Source of the DNA: Petaurus breviceps papuanus
Lineage: Eukaryota > Chordata > Mammalia > Diprotodontia > Petauridae
Assembly: GCA_028583685.1 (NCBI GenBank)
Contig: JAMXIF010000058.1
Location: 10,341,401 to 10,405,400, forward strand
Length of the DNA: 64,000 bases
Direction: 5' to 3'
Position 1 is the first letter of the stretch. Every line of letters starts with the position of its first letter. The notes below the pieces were generated by a model. The model saw only the letters and a list, made by a program, of their open reading frames with translations, was not told where the DNA came from and ran no database searches. Below, in pieces: positions 37,590 through 48,329 of the stretch. The translations under genes and the position numbers were made by a program.

Positions 37590-37765
37590 GGGGGAATACC
37601 TGAGTTATGGTGATGCGGAAAGAGTGCTGGCATTGGAGTTAGGAAGACCTCAGTTCAAAATCTGCCTTTAGTAGCCATGTTACCCCAGGCAAATCACTTA
37701 AACTCTATGAGCCTTGGTTACCTCATCTGTAAAATTGGGTTAATAATATCTGTAAGGTTGAATAG
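37590..37765 (+). mobile_element. MIR/CORE-SINE, plus strand
   Basis: 'aaagagtgctggcattggag', 'gaagacctcagttcaaaatc' and 'ggttacctcatctgtaaaat' in order. Confidence 0.7.
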
Positions 37766-38300
37766 TGTAGTGGACAGAAAGCTAACCTTAGAGTCAGGAA
37801 GACTTGGGTTCAGGTTCCACCTCTGACAAACTAGCTATGTGGTCAGTCTGTATCAGTGGAGGAACTTCCCCACGAAGAGGTCCCTGTACTAATGAATTAA
37901 CAGGTCTAGATGAAGAAAGAAGGAGGAGGAGGAGGAGGAGGAGGAGGAGGANNNNNNNNNNNNNNNNNNNNNNNNNNNNNNNNNNNNNNNNNNNNNNNNN
38001 NNNNNNNNNNNNNNNNNNNNNNNNNNNNNNNNNNNNNNNNNNNNNNNNNNNAGAAGAAGAAGAAGAAGAAGAAGAAGAAGAAGAAGAAGAAGAAGAAGAA
38101 GAAGAAGAAGAAGAAGAAGAAGAAGAAGAAGAAGAAGAAGAAGAAGAAGAGAGACAGTGAACAGAAAGACAAAGAGATGGGGGGTAGGAAGGAGAAGGCA
38201 AGGACAGAGACTCTGACTCTTAGGTACAGAGAGATACCTTCCAGTACTGCTGTAAAGTTCAAATGAGATAATGACTAAAAAGCATATTGCAAACTTTAAA
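37766..38300 (+). mobile_element. MIR/CORE-SINE split by a microsatellite and gap
   Basis: 'gtggacagaaagctaacctt' and 'gaagacttgggttcaggttc' (37770-37825) give the SINE head. After the repeats the closing text 'gtaaagttcaaatgagataa' and 'gcatattgcaaactttaaaa' (38250-38300) is the usual SINE tail. Confidence 0.5.
37918..38150. repeat. (GGA)n-gap-(GAA)n microsatellite with 100 N
   Basis: GGA triplets at 37918-37951, exactly 100 N at 37952-38051, then GAA triplets to about 38150. The round number of N suggests a placeholder gap of unknown true length. The poly-glutamate, poly-arginine and poly-lysine frames are artefacts. Confidence 0.95.
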
Positions 38301-38672
38301 ACAATATGTAAATCTCAGCTTCTTCCTATGACTGACTCAGTCAGCCACTTCATCCTGTAAGAGGAAGCCTGTCCTAATAATCCTTTTTGCATTATGTGAT
38401 GTCATTCTGGGAACTGGAAACCTCATTGGAGTCTATTTTAAAATTCTACCTGTTACTTCTAGGAAATGTACACAATGAGTGTAAGCTGTCACTCTCATGG
38501 TCATGGGGCAGAACTACATATTTTTTATTACAAAAACAATGGGCACACATAATGTGTTCCTTACAATGAAGATGCTTTGTAAGAGTAGAAAGGCTGTTTA
38601 TCCACAGGACTCCAGTACTTGTAGCTACTGGTTTGGCAGGTGACCTCATCTGTCTGGTTAATCAACATCTGG
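38301..38672. other. Unassigned
   Basis: I see no gene and no repeat I can name. Confidence 0.4.
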
Positions 38673-38693
38673 ATTACACTTTTTTTTATTTTT

Positions 38694-38987
38694 AAGCAAT
38701 CGGGGTTAAGTAACTTGCTCAAGGTTACACGGCCAGTTATTTCTGGGTGTGGTGCTGAGTGTCTGAGCCCGGGATTCGATCTCCAGGTCGTCCCAACACT
38801 GGAGCCAGTGCTCTTACTCGCTGAGCCACCTGGCCACCCTTAAGCAATTGGGGTTAAGTAACTTGCTCAAGGTTACACGGCCAGGTGTTTCTGGGTGGGT
38901 GCTAAGTGTCCAAGCCCGGGATTCCATCTCCAGGTCTTCTCAACACTGGAGCCGGTGCTCTTACTTGCTGTGCTACCTGGCCGCCCC
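38694..38987 (-). mobile_element. Head-to-tail SINE dimer, minus strand
   Basis: Two monomers of the same SINE subfamily as 13806-13951: one at about 38694-38839, the other at about 38840-38987. Both carry 'aagcaat.ggggttaagta', 'acttgctcaaggttacacgg' and the diagnostic 'tttctgggtg' stretch, and each ends at a tRNA-like head ('gagccacctggccaccc', 'tgctacctggccgcccc'). Only a few bases join them and no T-run separates them. A T-run precedes the left monomer. A possible target repeat is gattacac near 38672 and aatacacc near 38991. Confidence 0.85.
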
Positions 38988-39405
38988 AGGGAATACACCT
39001 TTGATCCATGGACTCAATTCCACTGATTTGATAGAACTTGTGCACAAACACCAAGGACAAAATCAAATCTGAATTACTTTTTAAATTGGTTGTGCTTATT
39101 ACAAGAGCCTTTTCACATTCCTTACTCCATTCTTTGAACCTCAAAGTGCATCCATTACATTCAATTTGATTTTCTTCTTCCATGCACTTAGCATGAAATT
39201 ATTATTCATCTTAAGATTTGCAATATAAGGACGGAACAGTGACTCATCTTGGCTGGCATCCTGTCTCTGGCAATGAAGGATGCTGAGTATTTCAGGAGAA
39301 GAAATAAACCTCTTATTTTGTTCTTTTCATGTAAAACTTGGGATATGGGGAATGAGATTTTCACTTGTCCCACTGAAGTTGGTGATCAGCTACCACCTTG
39401 AAGTT
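38988..39405. other. Unassigned
   Basis: I see no gene and no repeat I can name. Confidence 0.4.
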
Positions 39406-39548
39406 CAAGTAGTAATAACCCTTATAACATCTGCCTCCCCATCAAAGTGCTACTATGTGCCAGGAACTGCGCTAAGAGCTTTGTAAATATTGTCTCATTT
39501 GATCCTCACATAAACCCTGGGAGTGGGAGGCAGGTGCTGTTATTAAGG
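39406..39548 (+). mobile_element. MIR3/THER-type fragment
   Basis: 'ctactatgtgccaggaactg', 'ttgtaaatattgtctcattt' and 'gatcctcacataaaccctgg' are the characteristic head of this mammalian repeat. Confidence 0.7.
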
Positions 39549-40249
39549 CAAATAGGGATGAAATAGAAAAGCTTATTCAGGTAGCTTTCCAGTCCCTTTC
39601 TAAAAATGCTCTGCCTCATTAACATCCTTTAGCAAAAAAAAAAAAACAGAATACAGTAATAAAGTTTGGAACCTTGTTCCAAACATGTTCAACTGTACTG
39701 GATAATGAGCAATTCAAAAAATAGGGAGAAAAGTAAGTAAAACAACCCCAAACAAGGGGATAATCAGAACTCTTTTCTAATAAGCAGACTATTTGTATTC
39801 TCCACCTTGGAAGAGAACATATTGGACAGGTCTTTGGAAGAACTTTTTTCTTTTTCTTTTCTCTTTTTTTAGTTCTCTTGCCCCACTTGGATGCCCACTG
39901 GAAATGAAGTCCAGAAGCATACCCAAGAAAATATTTAAACTTTGGGGTTATCTCATTAAAACTTGCTGCCAGATATGGTTTATTTATAGAATTACCGCAT
40001 ATTTGGTCATTGACCCAATATTCTTCACTAAATCAAACAATAAGTAATGCCCTCCAAGAAGGAAGTCCCCATTTTCTCGGTCCCTGTTCCTGATGGTGAA
40101 GGGGATTCTCTCTACATTCAGTGTCAGTTGGTAAACCATCATCATGTGCTAGTACAACCTCATTTTCTCTACTAGAAGCATTTACTCTTATCCATATGAT
40201 GCATTAACACCATTCTTCTCAATTTTCTTTTGCCATCCTGACCACAGAA
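39549..40249. other. Unassigned
   Basis: I see no gene. An A-run lies at 39634-39646. Confidence 0.4.
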
Positions 40250-40865
40250 TACAATGTTATCTAGTGTAGTAGATAGAAGGAGAACTCAGACTGAGAGTTA
40301 GGGGACTGGGGCTCTAGTCCCAGCTCTGCTACTGATTTTAAGCTGTGTGACCAAGGTCAAGGCATCACCTTTCCAGGCATCAGTTTCCTAAAAGGGAAGG
40401 TGAGAAAGTTGGACTAGATGACCTCTCTCTAAAATATCTAAATAGCACGAGGCAACTAGGGGAATAAGTGCTGGATCTGGAGTCAGGAAAACCTAAGTTC
40501 AGGTTCCAGCTGTGACACCTTAGAGCACGTCACTTCACTTCTCTGTGTCAGTGTCCTCATCTATAAAACAGGTCTAACAAAAGCACCTGCCTCATGGGGT
40601 TGCTGTGAGAACCAAAAGACACAACATGTAGACCACACTTTGCAAACCTTAAAACATTAAATAAATGGGGGAAGGAGGGGAAGGGCAGGGAGTAAGTGTG
40701 TATTAGGTGCCTACTATGTGCTAGGCATTGTGCTAAGTGTGTCTTACAAACACTTTCACTTGGTCCTCACAACAACACTATGAAGTGTGTGCTTTTATTA
40801 TCCCAATTTTACAGTTGAGGAAACTGAGGTAGGCAGAAGTTAAATGTGTTGCCCAGGGTCACCCC
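40250..40865 (+). mobile_element. Cluster of three MIR-type SINEs
   Basis: First, about 40255-40440 ('ctgggg.ctctagtcccagct', 'ttaagctgtgtgaccaaggt'). Second, about 40445-40665 ('gagtcaggaaaacctaagtt', 'cctcatctataaaacaggtc'). Third, about 40690-40865 ('cctactatgtgctaggcatt', 'ttgaggaaactgaggtaggc', 'tgttgcccagggtcac'). All are on the plus strand. Confidence 0.75.
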
Positions 40866-40868
40866 TAG

Positions 40869-41343
40869 TGTTAAAAGAAAAATCCTGGAGTGGGGCTCAC
40901 CCTGGTCAATCAAAGGCAAACTCAGGAAATAAGACAAAAAGGAATTTATTGGCACCCCAAGGCAACCAAGGCAATTGGGGTGGAATCAAATCTAAGCTCC
41001 AGACTGCTTTTATAGATAGAGTAGTAGGACCACTTACATATAAGGGTAAGACAATCCTGAATGGCAGGTGCTTTAATGAGGAAGGAGGATGAGTGTCATC
41101 TCAGCTCCTCCCCATCACAGCTACATTAAGAGATAAGATTAGTCCTCAAGTGATGGGAATAGGTGGCCTTGGGTAACCAGGAACAGTCTGTGGCTGAGCA
41201 CAGTAACAGAATGTTGAGCTAGGTTCAAACAGGTGGTAACTCAAATGGATTCTGTCCCAATGGCTGACTTTGCATGAGTAAGTGTATGAGACCAGATGCT
41301 TGTATTTATGTCAAACAATACTTCTCTGGCATTCTATTTAACA
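40869..41343 (-). mobile_element. Solo LTR fossil (endogenous retrovirus-like), minus strand
   Basis: A 475-base block whose ends are tgttaaa and tttaaca. On the minus strand it has a TATA-like box (complement at 41008-41014) and an AATAAA signal (complement at 40945-40950) in the order expected of an LTR. It begins inside a MIR-type SINE. I could not see a 5-base target repeat, so one boundary may be off or the flank decayed. No internal retroviral genes adjoin it. Confidence 0.6.
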
Positions 41344-41599
41344 ATGAAGGAAGTCGCTGTGTAAAGCATTCCTAAAACATAGAGCAAGATTTCCTTTCTT
41401 CTGTATATTTGTGTTTTATTTTGTTTTGTTTTGTTTCCTTTGGGAGGTGGGGGCAAGCACATCTTCCTGTATGGTGATTCTTTATATCTACATAAGTAGC
41501 ACACATCCTTAAATTCCTTTAGGGCAGATTATTTTTGTTTTCTCTTTTTAATTACAACACCAAGAACAATGCATTGCAGGATCTTTAATAAATTCTTAT
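41344..41599. other. Unassigned
   Basis: A short (TTTTG)n stretch near 41412-41435. The end 'tttaataaattcttattaaa' looks like an L2-type tail. No gene seen. Confidence 0.4.
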
Positions 41600-41872
41600 T
41601 AAATTAGCTACCAGCTAGATAGCCCAGTGGATAGAGTTCTTGGTCTGGAGTCAGGAAAACTCATCTCTGTGAGTTCAAATCCAGCCTTATCTCTGACACT
41701 TCCTAGCTGTGTGACCCCGGGAAAGTCACTTAACCCTATTTGCCTCCATTGCCTCATCTGTAAAATGAGCTGGTCAAAGAAACGGCAAACCACTCCAGTA
41801 TCTTTGGCAGGAAAACCCCCAATGTGGTCACAAAGAGTCAGATACAACTAATCGACTAAACAACAACAAAAT
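41600..41872 (+). mobile_element. Marsupial CORE-SINE (MAR1-like), full length
   Basis: 'ctagatagcccagtggatag', 'ctagctgtgtgaccccggga', 'cctcatctgtaaaatgagct', 'ggcaaaccactccagtatct' and the tail 'gactaaacaacaacaaaa' run through head, core and RTE-like tail. Confidence 0.88.
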
Positions 41873-42465
41873 TAAAGAATAAATGTTCCCCACCACCAAC
41901 AGCACATATTGTGTGAAAGCTCTTGGCAAATTCTGGAGCAAAATTATGATCTGCAGATCCGCAAATCATTCTATGACAATGAAATATGAGTAGGGTGCTC
42001 AGTGGAATGACCAACACCCGGGAATACCCCTACATAGAGACAGAGCCCTCTACTCAGAAGGCACTCCTCACACGTGTTCCCCTTGTATGCGCCCTGTGCA
42101 CCTGGAACACTTCCCAAATTCATCTTCTTCCAGATGCTTTTCTTCTGATGCTCAACTCAGGCAACGCCTAATAAACGCAGAAAATCGGCCTTAGTCTTCT
42201 CACCTGTTAGTGATTTTTTGTTCTTCAAATATTCTTGAAGCACTGGATTTTCCTTTGCTCTCTTTGCTCCATATGCTGCATTTTCAGACTGTCTCCATGT
42301 ATGTGTCACATCCTCCCGGGCAGGACGTAAGCTCCTGAGCAGCAGGGCTGACCTCATTTTTTGTTTTGTTTTTATCCCCAATACTTAGTACAATGCCTTG
42401 GCCATAGCAGGTACTTAACTGTTCATGGACCAACTGAATGAATGAATGAATGAATGAATGAATGC
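41873..42465 (+). mobile_element. L2 3' end (weak start)
   Basis: From about 42080, 'ctggaacacttcccaaattc', 'gggcaggacgtaagctcctg', 'ccccaatacttagtacaatg' and the (AATG)n tail at 42434-42464 are L2 3' end text. 41873-42080 I cannot assign. Confidence 0.6.
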
Positions 42466-42529
42466 CTCTTCAAGGGGCTGCTCTAGAACTTATCCTAGGA
42501 TCAAATATTAAGGATATTTCCCCTTAGTT

Positions 42530-42760
42530 TTCATTACTTTGCCCTGTAGTGGTTCTCCTCCTACCCTACCTGACTACTCCTGTCTCCTTTGCAAGAATCA
42601 TCATCTAAGTCCCACCCACTATGCTTGAGTGTGCCTGTGCCCTGGGGATCTGTCCTGACCTTTGTCTGCCTCTTCCATCCTCTCTCCTCCCCTCCCTCTC
42701 TCTGTCTCTGTCTCTGTCTCTCTCTGTCTCTGTCTCTCTCGGTCTGTCTCTCTCTGTCTC

Positions 42761-42819
<59 letters not shown>

Positions 42820-42836
42820 GTCTCTCTGTCTCTCTG

Positions 42837-42870
<34 letters not shown>

Positions 42871-43460
42871 TGTCTCTCTCTCTCTCTCTGTCTCTCTCTC
42901 TCTCTGTCTGTCTCTGTCTCTCTCTGTCTCTCTCTCTCTGTCTCTCTCTGTCTGTCTGTCTGTCTCTCTCTGTCTGTCTCTCTCTGTCTCTCTCTCTGTC
43001 TCTCTGTCTCTCTCTCTCACTTTCTTTAGTTCTCATGGTCTGAACTATTATTTTTATTCAAGTGACTTCCAAACCTATATGTCCAGGCCCCACCTCTCTC
43101 CTGAATTCCAGTCCTACATTTCGAACTGCCTGCTAGAAACCTTCACCTGTATACCCCAGAGATATCTCAAACTCATCATGTCCAAAAACAAAAATCATTA
43201 TCTTTCCTTCTAAACCCACTCCTTCCCCTAATTTTTCTCATTTTAAAATTATCAATGCCACCATCTAATTACCGAGGTAATTACTGGTATAGTCACCCTT
43301 CACTCTCAAGTCTGTCCCCACTGCTCAACACACATCCAGTCACTTGTCAAATCTTGTCAATTCTACCTACACAACACCTATTGCATCCAGTACCTTCTCT
43401 CCACTCATGCCACTCTAGATCAGGACCTTCCTCATCACCCCTCATAAAAGCCATGTGAAT
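42530..43460 (+). mobile_element. L2 fragment interrupted by a long CT-tract
   Basis: L2 text before the tract ('agtggttctcctcctaccct', 'gccctggggatctgtcctga') and after it ('acttccaaacctatatgtcc', 'ctctcctgaattccagtcct', 'agatatctcaaactcatcat') is in the usual order. The microsatellite therefore grew from a CT-rich spot inside L2. Confidence 0.75.
42692..43019. repeat. (TCTG/TC)n compound microsatellite, about 330 bases
   Basis: Almost pure pyrimidine plus G steps on the plus strand. It alone explains the open frames of 130-183 codons on both strands. Confidence 0.97.
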
Positions 43461-44660
43461 ACTAGAGAATATAAGCATACTATACATGTCTATGCATCAC
43501 TGTATTGGTGAATCAACACCCCATTTTTCCAAGCTTTAGGATCTCTCTAAAGTTCCTCCCCTCCCCACTATTCACCCCTAATTAGGCTGCTGTTCATACA
43601 TAGAATCTCAAGGGAAAGTTATAAGTCTTTGAGTAAAGTCCCCCTCAAAGCTGCATGCCCTGAGGCTGTTTCCCTTGGTAATGAACCAGCTATTTAGAAG
43701 ACAAAGAAAACTGCTTAGGACACTCAGATGGCTTATTCTCCAGCTTCCCTATGCTATTTCAGTAGGTATTCCCTGATTCCCAAATTACCATAGTGTTCAT
43801 CTCAGCACAAATGAGGCAGATTTTTGTATCAACTTGGTTCCCATAGAAAACCAATTCCCATATTCTAAGCAAATATAAGAAAAATTAAGCTTTCCAGTCC
43901 TGTCTAGACAACAACAGATTTAGAATCCCTGGGTATTAGAAAACAGAAAAGTTATTGGCATGTATCAGAGATGGAATATTTTCTTAGTAGAAAAAGGAAC
44001 CGTGGTGAGCCCTCTTTAGCTCTGACAGCCATATGGTATTTGCTGCTCCCCCACCCCTTCCGCTACCTGCTCTGAGGCTGTAGGCCTTTGTGCTGCCCAG
44101 AAACTCCTTTGGTACTGCTGCCCAATCTGTGGGTGGTGGTATAATATCCCACCCCACCCCTCTTGCCACTTGGGGAGCTGCTACCACAACTCCCACATGA
44201 TCTGAGGCTGCAGGACTCTGATTTGCACATATAGCTGATGGAGACGCCACTAGAGACTCAGACCTGGGGGACATTTGATCCCATTTCCAGCATTCCCAAG
44301 ACTGCTTGCTGTCAGCTACAAAGAATATGCTTCTATAGGATAAGTAAGCACTGACTAACCTGTGTTCATTTTCTTCCTGGCTATGGAGGTTAATTTATCA
44401 CTAAATCACTTATTTACAGGATGACTGTTGTTAAATGTGGGGAATAATATGGACAGGAAAACCTGATCAATTCTCCTTTTCAATTATTTCCTATTGACTG
44501 CCAACATAACCCTAATTCATTTGTTAAAAGGAATGTGGTGCTAAAATAAAAGTTCAGCTCACTTCAGAAATTTATTTTGCCTTCTGCTGAATCTTACCAC
44601 TTTTGAATGACCAGGTTATTGCCCTATTCAAGAAGTTTCAATGATCCCTAATAAACTTCA
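43461..44660. other. Unassigned
   Basis: I see no gene. A 96-codon minus-strand frame at 43984-44274 is GC-richer than its surroundings but has no motif I recognise. Confidence 0.4.
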
Positions 44661-44924
44661 ATCAGATGTGGTGGTATAGACCTCAGTCCCTGCTACTGAG
44701 AGGCTGAGTTTAGTGGATTATTTGAACTCTGAGCTAAAGTAGGGCTAAAGCTGATTGTGTATCCATGCTAAGTATAGCACCAATATGGTTATGCTAAAGA
44801 GAGGCACACTAGCCTGCACTGGAAATGGAGCAAGTCAATACTTCTGTACCAATCAGTAGGGGGAATTTGGCCCATGAGTAGCCCTTGTATTTCAGCCAGG
44901 GTGAGCTGGAGTGACCTAAATTCT
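44661..44924 (+). ncRNA. RN7SLP: 7SL (SRP) RNA-derived copy, probably a pseudogene
   Basis: 7SL RNA is the scaffold of the signal recognition particle. The copy follows the order of 7SL over about 264 of the usual roughly 300 bases. Alu domain: 'gtggtatagacctcagtccc' then 'ctgctactgagaggctgag'. S domain: 'agcaccaatatggttatgct', 'ggaaatggagcaagtcaata' and 'accaatcagtaggggga'. 3' Alu domain: 'catgagtagccc' then 'tttcagccagggtgag'. It carries the S domain, so it is not an Alu or B1-type element, which lack it. Substitutions are many, including the first bases (gccgggc in 7SL), and I see no clear promoter box match. An old retrocopy is the likeliest reading; a diverged working gene is unlikely. 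Confidence 0.85.
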
Positions 44925-45229
44925 GAATAATATTTGTGAATACATATGTGTGTATACATATACAAATAGGTAGATAGATAGCTATGACTTCATTGGTTCA
45001 CTTTCTAGACCAATGCAGACTGTAACTTTTCCATAATACAGTATAAGACCAATGAAATCAGAGCCCACAAGTTTTTGTGGCTAAAAGAAAACCCAATCAT
45101 CACTTGGTGGCCAGACTTTGTGATAACCAGCTCCACACTTCACTAGGCTCTTGCTTGGATGATAGAAACTATACTCAAAGTCTTAACATAACATTTTAAT
45201 ATCTCCACTAAAATCTCATGCTGATGCCT
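44925..45229. other. Unassigned, with TATA/TG run
   Basis: A short (TATG/TAGA)n run lies at about 44938-44984. No gene seen. Confidence 0.4.
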
Positions 45230-47010
45230 CATCATGGTACGGAGTGATTCTGACATCCAGAATATTCAGACATTCCTTCTGGCTTTGAGCCACCTGTGAA
45301 TTTGATGAGAAAGCCATATCTGCTTTTATCTAAGTCACTGATAAAACACAGGGCTAAAAACCATATTCTGGGACAGTCCATTGAAGAACTCCTCCCAGGC
45401 TGATATGGAACCATTTCCCCCTTAGTTTCTCCCTTCTTCCCCAACTTCAGCCATCTCAGAATTCATCTGGGATAAGTGGGAAAGCCCACTATCATGGGGT
45501 ACTTTATCCCTTGTCTTCCTCTATCATCCCCTCTCCCTAAGGCCAGATTGCCTGACCATGACTAGTCACATGGTTAGGATGATACAGGGCTCTCTTACTC
45601 TATTTCTTCCAGTGAGATGGAGGTGCTGGGCCTTGCCATCTGCCCCCACTGCTAAACATATGGACGTCTGGGCTTTTTTATCCACCCTGCAGCTCTCCCC
45701 CAATTAGAGTGTGAAATCTCAAGGCCTATCTAGATTTTTATTTCTAACCTCAGTGCTTAGCACAGTACTAAAACATAGTAATAATGCTTAATAAGTGCTT
45801 CTTCATTCATTCATTTTCAATAATTCTGGCTTTTCAACTTGTCCTGAATTCACCTAACTGTATGATTTAGCCTACATCTCCACCATTCCCAAAAGAATAA
45901 TCTGAGCTTCTTTATCAAATGCTTTACTGCAATACAGATCAACTATATCTAAAGTGTTTCCCTGATCTACCACTGCAGTAACCTCATCAGAAAAAGGAAA
46001 TAGGTCAGTCTGGAATGATCTTTCCTGGAAGAAACCACATGAGCTCTTAGTGATTACTGCTTTCTTGTCTGGCTGCTCCCTAACTATCCCTTTAATGATA
46101 TATTCTATAATTTTCCCAGGAATCAAAGTCAAACTCACTCCTCTATAGTTTTCAGATTCCATTCTCTTTGCTTCCCCCAATCCCCTGCCCCACTTTTTTA
46201 AAAATCAGGTCATCATTTGCCCTTTTCCAATGCTTTACTATTTCTCCCATTATCCAGAAGCTCTCAAATATCACTGACAAGGACTCAGGAATTTCATTGG
46301 GGTGTTCTTTCAGGACCCTAGGATATGGTTCACCTGGACCTAGTGACTTGAACTCATCAAGGGCATTGTAGCAGCAAGCACCCTAGCATACCCAGGGTGG
46401 CTGCCAACACAAGTTCTTACATCTGCTTCTCCAAAGGAAAGCAACTCAAAATGGGTTAACAATCTTACTTAAATCAATCAAACATATATCATTTTACCTA
46501 GTTTAGGGGGAAAAGTCAGCACCCTGAACTTCAGAGAATACAAACAGAATTTACAAGCAGACAGAGAAACAGAGGAGCAGACAGGGCTTCCAGCTGTCTG
46601 ACCATTACATGCATACCTAGTTAGTTATCAGATAGTGAAACACCAACATCTGGGTTTTCAAAGCCGGGGGCTCAATGGCTGCCCAGAATCTCATCTGGTC
46701 ACATCACACAACTCTTCCCAAAGTGAGCCCCAAAACAAAACCTCACATCAAGGTGATGTGGGTGTTCCTGAAGAACAAGACTCCCACCACAGGCTCCATG
46801 TGACCACATTCAGCCCATTAGGGGGCAGAGTATATTCTCAAATCAGGGAAGGCTCTCAGAGTCACCTAAGCCTATCAAAGGGCCAAGGGGCAGGAAAGAT
46901 CTTAGATTCCCATTCCCATAATAGGCACTGAGGTCTTATTTCACTATCTATTTATCTTAGTTGTCAACCATGGTATCCATTTTTGTTTGGCAGAGGATCA
47001 CCAGAAAGTA
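45230..47010 (-). mobile_element. L3/CR1 LINE reverse-transcriptase relic
   Basis: On the minus strand, 46180-45872 reads ENYRGVSLTLIPGKIIEYII, then HGF-like CGFFQERSFQTDLFPF, then NTLDIVDLYCSKAFDK, the CR1 order ENYRPVSLT, HGF, D(V)IYLDFSKAFD. Downstream, 45444-45232 reads FLIKFTGGSKPEG, aligning with the CR1 KFADDTKLGG catalytic block; the DD is replaced. Between them 45500-45835 is an L2-type tail ('cagtgcttagcacagtacta', 'aatgcttaataagtgcttct'). The upstream part of the reverse transcriptase continues in another frame to 46366 ('aagggcaaatgatgacctga' on the minus strand). A solo LTR at 46367-46923 separates a further short piece. L3 has been dead since early mammals. Confidence 0.8.
46367..46923 (-). 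mobile_element. Solo LTR fossil, relative of the 7738 element
   Basis: It shares most of its length and order with 7738-8350, including 'gtggctgccaacacaagttc', 'aagcaactcaaaatgggtta', 'cagcaccctgaacttcagag' and 'ctcagagtcacctaagccta'. It is flanked by ggcat (46362-46366) and ggcac (46924-46928), a 5-base target repeat, inside L3. The two copies differ in length and by many substitutions. No internal retroviral genes. The family therefore inserted after L3 and MIR were in place. Confidence 0.8.
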
Positions 47011-47190
47011 TATTGTATAGAGTGTGAAACTTAATGAGTATCAGGAAGATATGAGTTCAAATCTTGTTTTAGACACTATTAGCTGGGTAACTAAGGGCAA
47101 ATCATTTATCCTCTTTGGGCTTCATTCATCCACCAAAAAGGTGGTTGGATTTGATTGTGTGGAAGGTCCCTTCCAACTCTAAATTTATGC
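47011..47190 (+). mobile_element. MIR SINE
   Basis: 'atatgagttcaaatcttgtt', 'agctgggtaactaagggcaa' and 'tggaaggtcccttccaactc' run in MIR order. Confidence 0.7.
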
Positions 47191-48174
47191 ATTATGAAAC
47201 AAACAAAATAAGAGTAGAATTGTCTTTTCATCATCCATTATCATCTTTCCTTTCCTGTTTCCTGTCCTCACAAAGTGTCAACTTTCTTGACTTTCCAGCC
47301 TCTTCCCTATCACGCCCCTTGACTTCATAAGGCAGACACAAACTTTGATGGAACTATATTGACTACCCAGGCTGATCCCCTCCCTGGGGCCAAGTCACTG
47401 GTCAGTGCTCAAAAGGAGCAGGGAACAGGGGAAAACTGTTCTGACCACAGTCCTCTCTGTTGTTCTCCCTTTGTCATTAACTGCTTGTCTTTGATCCCCT
47501 GGTTTGGTTCCTAATTCTGTTAATTGTGTGTCTCCTGACTCTGGCTGCCTATCACATCATCCAGACTCTGGTGCTTACTCTACTGTTTCCAGAGAGTTAA
47601 TTCTAAGCTTCCTAGTTCTGATCCTACATATTACCCAGAGCTCAGTATATGCCATCATTACACCATCACGTGGCCACTGCCTTTGACTAATGGCAGACTA
47701 CTGGTTTCTGTCCTATGCTCCATCTTCCACCCACACAACCTATGACAGTGAGGCTGAATCAGTGCCACTCATCCACACAACTGGGAAAACAACTCGGCAT
47801 GCAAGTCTGCCCGGTGTGGGCCACTACCATTGTTCCCTGTATAGTAAGGACAGCATATTTTCTTGCATTCCAAGCATATAATCCTCCTACAACATAAAGC
47901 AATTTACTCTGTAATCATGCTCAATAGTTCAGTGGCACACTTGCCTTGTTTCATCCGCCCAAAAGCTAGGAGGAGATAACAATACTCATATCTACCTTTG
48001 GGAGGCTAAAGCAACTTTTTTCAATATTAGTAAGTCAGGGACAGAGTTAGGAATTGTATCTTCCTGATAGTCCAAGGTTCAACTGAATGGATTCATAACA
48101 AGGAGGTGATGCAAGAAGTTAAAAAAATAACACTGCCTTATCTTTTTAAAAATGTGATTTGTTCATTAAACCCA
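47191..48174. other. Unassigned
   Basis: I see no gene. Frames of 60-63 codons show no motif. Confidence 0.4.
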
Positions 48175-48310
48175 GAGTGTCTGGCTAGTTGACAAATTCT
48201 TGGCTGTCTGCCTAAAATTCTAGGTTTGATGTCAGAGGACCAGACTTCTAATTGTGACTTTATGACTACCTATGTGACCTTAGACAAGTCATTCATCTTC
48301 TTTGAGTTTT
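48175..48310 (+). mobile_element. MIR fragment
   Basis: 'gaggaccagacttctaattg' and 'acctatgtgaccttagacaa' are MIR core text. Confidence 0.6.
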
Positions 48311-48329
48311 GAGTACCCTAATCTATTTA

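Noticed and set aside
37794-38266. Open frames of 118-135 codons with poly-S, poly-E, poly-K or poly-F
   Set aside because: They lie wholly in GGA/GAA triplets and the N gap.
42589-43213. Five frames of 133-183 codons rich in S/L or R/E
   Set aside because: Translation of a CT/CTGT microsatellite on both strands, no start context or domain.
44661-44924. Alu or B1 element
   Set aside because: It contains the 7SL S domain, which those elements lack, and the host looks like a marsupial.
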